This document shows positions 34,609-41,077 of a stretch of 46,180 nucleotides of DNA, piece after piece. How positions within the stretch are numbered: position 1 is the stretch's first letter; the number at the start of each line of letters is the position of its first letter. The position numbers and the translations under genes were made by a program. The notes below the pieces were generated by a model. The model saw nothing but the letters and a program-made list of their open reading frames with translations, did no database searches and was not told the DNA's origin. This DNA comes from Microcaldota archaeon. GTDB taxonomy: Archaea; Micrarchaeota; Micrarchaeia; Micrarchaeales; CABMGC01. The DNA is taken from contig JAJYWY010000017.1 of assembly GCA_021791245.1 (NCBI GenBank), forward strand, positions 1-46,180, given 5' to 3'.

Positions 34609-34705
34609 GGCAGAAACATTTATAGCCGGCTTAAACCTAAAAATGCATGTATATGGAGCGGATTAAGTTCACACGCCTGCCGGTCCGCTTAATAAAGTGC
34701 GTAGA

Positions 34706-35293
34706 ATGCAAATCCAAAAAAGAGAAAATCAGAACACGAATATCCCAATAATTAAATATAGCACAAACAACGAATTATATGATAAGGTTATATCGCTTGG
34801 AAAGATTGCAAGGGATGTAGTTATCATCTGGAACAAAAAAGAATTCTCATTGAATGGAATTCTGTGCATATATAAAGCAGATCCAGAAGGGATAAAGCGC
34901 GAGTGCGATATTCTATTGGATATAAATAAAGTGATGCCGGAGAATTCCGCAAAGGTATTTGCAAGGATAGAATCTAAAGAAAATAGTGTATCCGGATTTG
35001 TAGAAGAGCGCATATACGGGAAATTCCTTACGTCTGTATTCAAACCTCCAGTTAACAAAACAGATGCCGATTCTGCAATTGCCCAGATAAGATATATAGT
35101 GCACAGCCTTAAGGCAAATGGGATTGTGCATGGCGACTTGAGCACGAATAATGTTTTCATAAGGAAAGGCAAAGTAGTTGTTATAGACCCGTATGCGTAC
35201 GATTATCCGTTTAAAGAGACGATAGATGAAAGTTGCCTTAAAGCATGGGAGATATGGTATAACAACTCGCTATCTAGCCTCAGAAGGGAATAA
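34706..35293 (+). CDS. Minimal protein-kinase-like (RIO/Bud32-type) protein
   Basis: A compact kinase fold of 195 residues. The catalytic loop is 'VHGDLSTNN' (about residues 137-145), i.e. the H-G-D-x-x-x-x-N pattern of RIO, Bud32 and small-molecule kinases, followed by the metal-binding 'VVVIDPYAYDYPF', which replaces DFG with IDP. The N-lobe is short; 'CIYKADPEGIKRECDILLDI' supplies the Lys and alpha-C Glu. There is no glycine-rich loop that I can identify, and the protein is shorter than true Bud32. It could be an atypical protein kinase or an aminoglycoside/LPS-kinase-like phosphotransferase. ATG 34706 was chosen over GTG 34697. Function unknown. Confidence 0.65.
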   Translation: MQIQKRENQNTNIPIIKYSTNNELYDKVISLGKIARDVVIIWNKKEFSLNGILCIYKADPEGIKRECDILLDINKVMPENSAKVFARIESKENSVSGFVEERIYGKFLTSVFKPPVNKTDADSAIAQIRYIVHSLKANGIVHGDLSTNNVFIRKGKVVVIDPYAYDYPFKETIDESCLKAWEIWYNNSLSSLRRE

Positions 35294-35346
35294 AAAGGAA
35301 TAAAAGAATAATATATAATAATTTTAGAAATTCTTATATAATCTTA

Positions 35347-35380
35347 GTATGTAGGCAATACTTGTATGTGGGCAATACTT
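35347..35380. repeat. 17-bp tandem duplication upstream of a lipoprotein-like gene
   Basis: Two adjacent copies of GTATGTNGGCAATACTT (35347-35363 and 35364-35380) with one mismatch, in an A/T-rich region about 95 bp before the next ATG and upstream of its likely TATA box (AAATATATATAC, about 35427). Possible regulator-binding direct repeat. Confidence 0.75.
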
Positions 35381-35474
35381 ATAGTATACTTAAAATACAG
35401 GAATATGAAAAAACAAGATATAACAAAATATATATACTTATATGCCGTAATATGGCAGAATATATGGTGTGAAA

Positions 35475-35960
35475 ATGGCAACAAACGACGAGATACAAAA
35501 GAGACAAGGATCTTATAAAGAAGATTTAGACCACAACGGAATAAAAGGCAGTTTTAAAAGTATAAAAAGACTTGGAACTGCTATTATTGTAGGTTCAGTA
35601 TTGATAGGATCTCTTTACGGATGTAATAGGGCACCTAAACCCAATTTAAAAACCAATTTAATTAATAAAATTAATAATGAAAAAATTAATAAAGAAGCAA
35701 TATTGTTAGAAAAGGCACCACATTTGGTAGAATCTAATCCATTTGGTGTAACATGTCCTGAGCTTAAGACCGCGATAAGAACTGAAATAGATCATTCTAT
35801 AGCAGGTTTTGCAGAATCCCAGGTATTAAGGCCGAGGAAATATAAGTGGGTAACCCTTCAACTTTTAGAACAAGTGAAATATCACAGCTTGGTTGCAAAT
35901 GATTTCTTTATATTATATGAGCTAAAAGGCTGCAACTCAGAATCTCCAAAGACAAGATGA
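35475..35960 (+). CDS. Small putative lipoprotein, unrecognised
   Basis: A 161-residue protein. After about 32 hydrophilic residues comes a hydrophobic segment ending in a lipobox-like Cys ('VGSVLIGSLYGC', Cys at about 50), then a basic Asn/Lys-rich linker and a globular domain with two more Cys. It fits an exported lipoprotein or a single-pass anchored protein; the long n-region is unusual for either. GGTG lies a few bases before ATG 35475, which I preferred to GTG 35469. Codon use is markedly A/T-rich compared with the flanking housekeeping genes, which suggests accessory or transferred DNA. No family recognised. Confidence 0.5.
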   Translation: MATNDEIQKRQGSYKEDLDHNGIKGSFKSIKRLGTAIIVGSVLIGSLYGCNRAPKPNLKTNLINKINNEKINKEAILLEKAPHLVESNPFGVTCPELKTAIRTEIDHSIAGFAESQVLRPRKYKWVTLQLLEQVKYHSLVANDFFILYELKGCNSESPKTR

Positions 35961-35983
35961 AGATAAAAGGGATTAAAGCAGAA

Positions 35984-36013
35984 ATGAAATAAGGGGCAAG
36001 CCCCCTATTTCAT
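35984..36013. repeat. Palindromic element sharing 21 bp with the IS200 end at 45983
   Basis: ATGAAATA, A, GGGG, CAAG, CCCC, C, TATTTCAT: an almost perfect inverted repeat. Its first 21 bp are identical to 45983-46003 next to the TnpA fragment. It may be a terminator hairpin for the lipoprotein-like gene or a short mobile palindrome derived from the IS200 end. Confidence 0.7.
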
Positions 36014-36028
36014 ATATTGGTGAATTAA

Positions 36029-36322
36029 ATGGAGAGAACAAAAAGGTACAAGGGTGCATACAGACATAGTATTACAATAACTGGTGACGCCGAACTTAGC
36101 AAACAGATCGAGAAAACCGCTGCAGAAGTGAAGACACTATCCACACTTCTCAAAGAAATACTTAGGCCTAACTTTAACGCTACCGCAATTGTATTTGATG
36201 CAAATTCTTGCACACTCAGCATCGAAACTACAAGAGGAGGTGCAAGTGATTGTCTGGTTAACATAAATGTTGGTTATTCAAAAAATGTTAAAAAGCAAGA
36301 CGTCGTAAGATTTGACTGGTAA
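36029..36322 (+). CDS. Small conserved-looking protein, 97 residues, unknown
   Basis: Compact alpha/beta-type protein with a basic N-terminus, a helix ('AELSKQIEKTAAEVKTLSTL') and two beta-like stretches ('ATAIVFDANSCTLSIETTRG' and 'CLVNINVGYS'). GGTGA five bases before the ATG is a good ribosome-binding site, which supports a real gene. It sits directly behind the palindrome at 35984. I do not recognise the family; a resemblance in size to KEOPS Pcc1 is not backed by motifs. Confidence 0.5.
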   Translation: MERTKRYKGAYRHSITITGDAELSKQIEKTAAEVKTLSTLLKEILRPNFNATAIVFDANSCTLSIETTRGGASDCLVNINVGYSKNVKKQDVVRFDW

Positions 36323-36458
36323 ACTCGCTTATATTATCATAATTTTGAAAAGTTGCATTTTGCACGCATATATGTGCAATCTTCCATTCTGCTGAAACAA
36401 AAAAGCAATCAAATAAAAGCTTGTATTTCAGAAAATTGGAAAATGCCTTGTCCTGGTG

Positions 36459-36683
36459 ATGGAAGCCATATTATTGGCCAAAACAGATTATAAAGGTTGG
36501 ATTTTACTCGAGAGGCCTTTTTTGCACCACAAATATGGAATATATGTTTTTTATTCCAGAAAAATGAAATTTATAAAAAGCAAACAAAGAGAAGCAATTT
36601 TCATCCGTTTTCTTCTTTTCGACGATAAAAACATGCGCTTATTTGAGCTTAGAGAAAGGATAATCTTCAAAGCAATAAAATAA
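36459..36683 (+). CDS. Doubtful small basic ORF
   Basis: 74 codons, basic and aromatic-rich, with no recognised family. It lies in the otherwise gene-poor A/T-rich stretch 36323-36948. GGTGATG overlaps the start, which might be chance. The remaining stretch holds only the motif copy at 36853-36921. Confidence 0.22.
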   Translation: MEAILLAKTDYKGWILLERPFLHHKYGIYVFYSRKMKFIKSKQREAIFIRFLLFDDKNMRLFELRERIIFKAIK

Positions 36684-36852
36684 TCATTTGAATAGAAAAC
36701 CCATTTTAAGTAAAATATGGAGAAGTTTTAAAATTGTTAAGAATATATTAGATTTACTAAAATAGTTTTATCTAACAATGTGATCAATAAATCTCACACC
36801 ATTTATGGGCTGGATGTAAATATGATCGCCGTGGTATCACTAACAAAAGTAT

Positions 36853-36921
36853 TTCAACAAATGCATATAAACTTTCATGTTTGTTGAAGCCCGAGCAGAT
36901 TGCGGGTGGAAGGATATCACA
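36853..36921 (+). ncRNA. IS605-type right end / omega-RNA-like scaffold, copy B
   Basis: A 9-bp hairpin (TTCAACAAA/TTTGTTGAA, 36853-36888) runs directly into AAGCCCGAGCAGATTGCGG (36887-36905), then GTGGAAGGATATCACA. The last 35 bases match copy A (14759-14793) at 31 positions, including the whole 19-base core, whereas the hairpins differ in sequence but not in position. CCCG/CGGG can form a second short stem. A TATA-like GCATATAAAC lies in the first loop (36863-36872), about 25 bp before the core. There is no TnpB nearby. Confidence 0.45.
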
Positions 36922-36948
36922 GAACCAGGTTATAGCTAGAATCTCAAA

Positions 36949-37917
36949 TTATCTTTGTTTTTCCAATATTTTCTTGCCTATCATGGATCTTCCGCTTATC
37001 ACCCTTAATTGGCGTTGAATATAATATTTATCGCTATCGAAATTTTGTATCAATATGTTGTTTGTTGCATCTGCAATAAAATATTCATTGTCTATTTTAA
37101 CTTTTACCCATGCATGCCCGTTTTGCTCAGGGTCAGATTTTTTTATCTTTCCTACAGCATACCATGATTTTATGTTCTCACGCCTAAGGAGGAGATGCAG
37201 CACTGCAGCCTGCTCTTTGCACACTCCACTAAATGCTGCTATATTCTCTTCCAAATTCATTATATCAAAACTTCTTTTGTCATCGTGATATTTTATAGCT
37301 ATCCGTACGCATTCTATTAATCGCCTTACCTTCATTATCTCCTTTTCTTTCCCATCCGGCAATTTATCTAGAACATTACCATATGCATTCCTGTATGCCA
37401 AGTGAATGCCGGATATTCCTTTGCTTGTACTGGAAGGAATCAGTATTGGGCCATTATTAACAAACACTATATCTCCTGGCTCTAGCTCCTTAAGCCTCTT
37501 TTTTGAATAGGCATAATTAAATTTATTTATAAATTTTTTATAATTAGAAGAGATTTTTCCCATTTGAAATGTTCCAGAAATATAATTGTATAAAGAATAT
37601 ATTATGCCAATATCTATTATAGGTGATAGTGATATCGGCAAAAAAAAGTTTGTAATAAATGAAGCAACAGCTACGAAAGTGCCCCTTGAGAGTTTTTTCT
37701 CGATGTTATTAAATTTATTGGTCCAATCCCATCTCTTTTTTGATTCCTTCAATGTGCTTGTATATATCGATTTAATCTCATGTATATCTTCTTCGGTAAG
37801 TTTATCTGGTATGTATCCAAACATTTTCCTATTCATTGCTCTTCTTGCAATAAGATCTTGATGCTTGCGCAAAGTCTCTTTGAAACTAGCTTTTTTAGCA
37901 TCTTTAATTGAAAGCAT
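36949..37917 (-). CDS. Membrane protein with transglutaminase-like domain
   Basis: The N-terminal ~75 residues are charged helix. Two hydrophobic segments (about 80-115, 'TFVAVASFITNFFLPISL' and 'IIDIGIIYSLYNYI') follow. The C-terminal half contains a papain-like transglutaminase core: Cys in 'GVCKEQAAVLHLLL', His in 'NGHAWVKVKI' and Asp in 'FIADATNN', in the right order and spacing. Such domains in prokaryotes are usually cysteine peptidases or amide hydrolases. 'ELEPGDIVFVNNG' and the region after it look like a small beta domain. ATG 37917 was preferred to GTG 37926. Orientation in the membrane cannot be decided. It stands alone in an accessory region. Confidence 0.7.
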   Translation of the reverse strand: MLSIKDAKKASFKETLRKHQDLIARRAMNRKMFGYIPDKLTEEDIHEIKSIYTSTLKESKKRWDWTNKFNNIEKKLSRGTFVAVASFITNFFLPISLSPIIDIGIIYSLYNYISGTFQMGKISSNYKKFINKFNYAYSKKRLKELEPGDIVFVNNGPILIPSSTSKGISGIHLAYRNAYGNVLDKLPDGKEKEIMKVRRLIECVRIAIKYHDDKRSFDIMNLEENIAAFSGVCKEQAAVLHLLLRRENIKSWYAVGKIKKSDPEQNGHAWVKVKIDNEYFIADATNNILIQNFDSDKYYIQRQLRVISGRSMIGKKILEKQR

Positions 37918-38074
37918 ATTATGCACATGTCTTGGATTTTATGTATCTGTTATTTTATTGTTGTGATTTAATAATATATATTATCTGTCTCATGTTTTGC
38001 TCTGCAAAAAAACCTTGATTAAAGAGGGGAAGTGTTCATAAACAAGAAGGCATAGTTTGCTTCTTTGCAAAAAT

Positions 38075-38953
38075 CTATGCGAAGCTTATTGCTATTGCAC
38101 CAATTACCATCATTGTAAATCCTATAAGTTGCAGCGAGCTTAGCCTGTCCTTATAAAAAATTCTTCCGGTTATGCCTATTGCAAGAGGCACTAAGGCGAC
38201 GATTGCACTAGAAATAGCTATGGCGCCCATACCTATGTCCGCACCATATAATATGTTTCCCAGACCGTCGAGTATGCCGCCTACTGCTACTAGCATTATA
38301 GATGGAAGAGAATAAAGTATACTTCTTGCCACGTTCAGATTCGCCTTTGGCATCTTTTCTTTAGAAGGCAAAAACAGGACGCACATTGCCACAGTAAAGA
38401 AGCCGGCTAGTCTTACTATTGCTATGGGTTCCGTATAATTTCCGGTTATGCTTATTGCATATGCCATTGCAACCCAGTATATAGTCCATATGCAAAATGC
38501 CGCAACTGCAGGCAATACCAGCCTGTTGATTGAGAAACCGTTCTTCTTCATTACAAGAACCGCGCCTGTAAATATAATCAGCATTCCCAGTGCATTTATT
38601 GCGCTTAGCTTCTCGCCAAATGCAGCTATGCCAAGTATTATCAGAAACGCAGGGGGCAGTTCTGACAGCACTGCTGTAGTCGTTATCTGCTCGGTCTCGA
38701 ATGTCTTGTAGAATAGTATATCTGCGATGCCGAATGCAATGCCAACCAATATTGATAGAGCAATTATTGGGAATGGCACTGCAGGTTCTGGGGCCATGAA
38801 ATAGAATGCAGCAACGGGCAGCAATCCAAATCCTAGTATGTAGAGCGCCAATTTTTGCTTGCCCACCTTAAATACCATGCCTTTTGTCAATGTGTCGCTT
38901 ACTGCAAAGGAGAGCATTGCTACAAAGGCAATCGGTATTATATAGCCGGACAT
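38075..38953 (-). CDS. EamA-family (drug/metabolite) transporter
   Basis: The 292-residue protein consists of ten hydrophobic helices in two homologous halves of five. The first half ends with 'ALGMLIIFTGAVLVMKKNG' and the second with 'LQLIGFTMMVIGAIAISFA', each preceded by the family's 'E+L' type loop ('FGEKLSAIN' and 'YKDRLSSLQ'). Members of this superfamily export or import small metabolites, amino acids or sugars-nucleotides; the substrate cannot be inferred. It is monocistronic and diverges from the THUMP-FtsJ methyltransferase. Confidence 0.88.
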   Translation of the reverse strand: MSGYIIPIAFVAMLSFAVSDTLTKGMVFKVGKQKLALYILGFGLLPVAAFYFMAPEPAVPFPIIALSILVGIAFGIADILFYKTFETEQITTTAVLSELPPAFLIILGIAAFGEKLSAINALGMLIIFTGAVLVMKKNGFSINRLVLPAVAAFCIWTIYWVAMAYAISITGNYTEPIAIVRLAGFFTVAMCVLFLPSKEKMPKANLNVARSILYSLPSIMLVAVGGILDGLGNILYGADIGMGAIAISSAIVALVPLAIGITGRIFYKDRLSSLQLIGFTMMVIGAIAISFA

Positions 38954-39008
38954 ATTATATGCATTTTATAAATAAAGAAATAATAATGTTGAGAAGCGAT
39001 TGGTTTTC

Positions 39009-40052
39009 ATGCTGTATTTTGCATACGTATCAAATGTATTTAAGAAAAGCTCTCTTAATGAGCTTAGTAGAATTTTTCCAGATATGGATATTCTCAAGGA
39101 TTACAGGGAAATCGTAATATTCAATTCAAAGAAAAGGTTCAGCGTAGGGGATTTTAACAAGGAAAGCCCGATTTTCACATACAACATTATCAGGCTAAAC
39201 GAGAAAAAGGATGTTTCCACAGGGAATTACCTTGACGACATATACAAAACTGCATATTCTTTAAAACCGCGGAAAAAAAGCCGCATTAGGATCGAATGCT
39301 TTGATCTGAATAGCAGATGCGGTTATTCCTCAAAAGACATAGAAGTTTATATTGGAGAAAAGCTTGAATCGGACGGATATTGCATGGATATCATGAATCC
39401 CGATACTCTCCTTTATTTAGTTATAATAGATATGACCTGCTTTGCAGGGTGCGCCAGAAGAAACGAGATTGTACGAGAAAGTGCAAATCCGAGAAGGAGA
39501 TATGCAAGGAAAATCAGCAGGGCCGAATGGAAATTGCAGGAAGCGTTTGAGGAATTCCATATTCCAAATGGGAATTTGGCAATAGACGTTGGCGCATCTC
39601 CCGGAGGCTGGAGTGCCGTGCTGGTAAATAAGGGATTCAGAGTAATAGCTATTGACCCTGCAGATTTTGACGAGAGCATTGTAAGCAGCGATGCAATAGC
39701 GTACCACGCAGCCAGGGGAAAAATATGCGAAGTGGATAAAATGAATAATGATATAATCCATTTGAAGGAGAAACTCACAAGCGCAGTAAAAAAGATGGAC
39801 GGGATTATTGCAGACATGATTGCTATAGATATAAACTCACCAGGCAAAGATGCAGCAGAAGCTGCCATAATGTACTCAAAATATTTAAAAAAAGATGGCG
39901 CTTTATTGATAACAATAAAATGCCAGACAAAATTTGTAAAGTCTCATATAGAAACTGCCAAAAAACTGCTCCGCAAGAAATTTAAGATAAAGGGAGTGCG
40001 AGTGCTTCCTGCGAACAGGCAGGAAGTCACTATATTTGGGGTGAAAATATGA
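39009..40052 (+). CDS. THUMP-FtsJ RNA 2'-O-methyltransferase (RlmM-like)
   Basis: The 347 residues have an N-terminal region with a THUMP-like domain (about 60-150) and a C-terminal RrmJ/FtsJ methyltransferase (about 165-347). The SAM motif is 'AIDVGASPGGW'. The FtsJ catalytic K-D-K-E tetrad is visible in 'RAEWKLQEAF' (K), 'IIADMIA' (D), 'LLITIKC' (K) and 'RQEVTIFG' (E). This architecture is that of bacterial RlmM, which methylates C2498 of 23S rRNA; related THUMP-FtsJ proteins are less common in archaea, where C/D guide RNAs often do this job. The exact target here is unknown. ATG 39009 was chosen over TTG 39000. Confidence 0.82.
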   Translation: MLYFAYVSNVFKKSSLNELSRIFPDMDILKDYREIVIFNSKKRFSVGDFNKESPIFTYNIIRLNEKKDVSTGNYLDDIYKTAYSLKPRKKSRIRIECFDLNSRCGYSSKDIEVYIGEKLESDGYCMDIMNPDTLLYLVIIDMTCFAGCARRNEIVRESANPRRRYARKISRAEWKLQEAFEEFHIPNGNLAIDVGASPGGWSAVLVNKGFRVIAIDPADFDESIVSSDAIAYHAARGKICEVDKMNNDIIHLKEKLTSAVKKMDGIIADMIAIDINSPGKDAAEAAIMYSKYLKKDGALLITIKCQTKFVKSHIETAKKLLRKKFKIKGVRVLPANRQEVTIFGVKI

Positions 40053-40138
40053 TATCCAAACGCAACAACCGTAAATATGGACAATGATTTTGCATGCGGG
40101 ACAGGAAGGCAGTGGCGTTTTTTACATATATATCTGGT

Positions 40139-40372
40139 AGTGGCATGCCGTAGCCCCCCTTCTGTTTTAGACAGCATTGGACTAAGCGGCAATATGCCTT
40201 GCAGGCTCACTGCATGCGCATCGGCGCGTTTCATCTCCTTATGTGTGCTCGTAATGTCACAGCTTATACACATTCGGAGTTCGTTTCTGTTCCGAATTAG
40301 GCCTTGGGCCATGCATGCTCTGCCTGGGGAGAGCTTCCTCCGCACTGGGCGGTGAGCTGTCCGCATGCCACT
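40139..40372 (-). ncRNA. rnpB: RNase P RNA
   Basis: Catalytic RNA that removes tRNA 5' leaders. On the minus strand the ends form a perfect 10-bp P1 (AGTGGCATGC with GCATGCCACT). Near the 5' end 'GGAGGAAGCTCTCCCC' has the conserved GAGGAA followed by the 5' strand of P4. Near the 3' end 'ACAGAAGGGGGGCTA' has the conserved ACAGAA and the 3' strand of P4 (AGC-CCCCC pairing with bulged U). 'ACAGAAAC' and 'GGAGATGAAAC' in the middle match the other conserved regions. About 234 nt is short but archaeal. A TATA box lies 24 bp upstream. Confidence 0.9.
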
Positions 40373-40378
40373 GAACTT

Positions 40379-40401
40379 TTATATACTTTAATCTATATAA
40401 G
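40379..40401. promoter_or_regulatory. Overlapping divergent promoters of rnpB and the BofA-like gene
   Basis: TTATATAGA on the minus strand (plus 40392-40400) is centred about 24 bp before the first base of RNase P RNA. TTATATAC on the plus strand (about 40379-40386) is spaced for a start near the ATG at 40413. Confidence 0.55.
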
Positions 40402-40412
40402 CTATTGTTTGT

Positions 40413-40853
40413 ATGTTTCTCCCCTTGGTATTCCTTGCAATAAGCATTCCTAAAAGCATAGGCAACATCAGCATTCCAGGCAACGTCAACATTCCAAGCA
40501 ATATCAGCATTCCAAGCAACATAATTCCAGGGAACATATCCGTGCCTGGAACTGCATATATACCGAAAAGCATAGCGCCGGGAAGCATAGAATACCTTGG
40601 GTCCGAGATATTTATTATATTGGCCATATTAATTGTAATCACGGTGATCTTCAAGGTTGGGGCTTCACTATTCAAGCTCGTTGCAGGAATAATAGCGAAC
40701 AGCGTATTCGGCCTCGTAGGGCTTTACATACTTAATATAACGCTTGGGCTGGGCATACCTTTTACATTGCCTATAATAGTGCCAATAGCAGTATTCGGGC
40801 TTCCTGGGCTAGGCACCATAGTTATACTTAAGTTCATGGGCATACCATTATAG
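40413..40853 (+). CDS. BofA-like membrane protein with Ile-Pro-Asn-rich N-terminus
   Basis: 146 residues. The C-terminal half (about 60-146) has three membrane helices ending in 'NITLGLGIPFTLPIIVPIAV' and 'FGLPGLGTIVILKFMGIPL', the pattern of the BofA (pro-sigmaK processing inhibitor-like) family found widely in archaea with unknown function. The N-terminal ~50 residues are an unusual repeat of 'S/N-I-P-x-N/S-x-x' motifs, encoded by an 18-bp tandem repeat, with few charges. The protein starts directly behind a promoter shared head-to-head with rnpB. No sporulation link is implied. Confidence 0.75.
   Translation: MFLPLVFLAISIPKSIGNISIPGNVNIPSNISIPSNIIPGNISVPGTAYIPKSIAPGSIEYLGSEIFIILAILIVITVIFKVGASLFKLVAGIIANSVFGLVGLYILNITLGLGIPFTLPIIVPIAVFGLPGLGTIVILKFMGIPL
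40461..40529. repeat. 18-bp tandem repeat coding the IPxN motif
   Basis: Three in-frame units of 18 bp (40461-40478, 40479-40496, 40497-40514; consensus GGCAACATCAGCATTCCA) and a shortened fourth. Unit length is a multiple of three, so copy-number change would alter the length of the N-terminal segment without breaking the frame. Confidence 0.75.
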
Positions 40854-40854
40854 G

Positions 40855-41049
40855 CTATTTCGCCAGGTCTATGTCCTCCTTCTTAAGCGTCTTTCTCTTA
40901 GCGTGCTTTGCCAATTTTGCAGCCTTCCTTGCTATCCTGTATGCATATGCATTAAGCGTGTCAACGAATTCGTTAACTGCCTCGTCGCTGACTTTCACTG
41001 GGCCGGATTCCTTGAGTATTCTTTTTGCAATTGGCTTGGTTATTGGCAT
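40855..41049 (-). CDS. Archaeal histone
   Basis: A single histone fold of 64 residues: helix 1 'IAKRILKESG', loop 'PVKVSDEAV', long helix 2 'NEFVDTLNAYAYRIARKAAK', loop with 'AKRKTLKKEDIDLA'. The R-T/K-T-x-x-x-E-D-I signature of DNA-binding archaeal histones is present as 'KRKTLKKEDIDL'. Dimers wrap DNA and shape the chromosome. I chose ATG 41049, since the family begins 'M..t.apI.RIlK'; the ORF reaches back to 41064. It is 28 nt downstream of the ThrRS stop codon and probably on the same transcript. No tails. Confidence 0.95.
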   Translation of the reverse strand: MPITKPIAKRILKESGPVKVSDEAVNEFVDTLNAYAYRIARKAAKLAKHAKRKTLKKEDIDLAK

Positions 41050-41077
41050 AAAACCACATATCATTTTTTGTAAGTGT

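Noticed and set aside
34657-34693. Possible tRNA fragment or hairpin (AGCGGA ... TCCGCT)
   Set aside because: Only a 6-bp stem around a 21-base loop; there is no T-arm or cloverleaf, and an alternative ATTAAG/CTTAAT pairing competes.
36029-36322. Identification of the 97-residue protein as KEOPS subunit Pcc1
   Set aside because: Size is similar, but the conserved Pcc1 C-terminal motif is missing.
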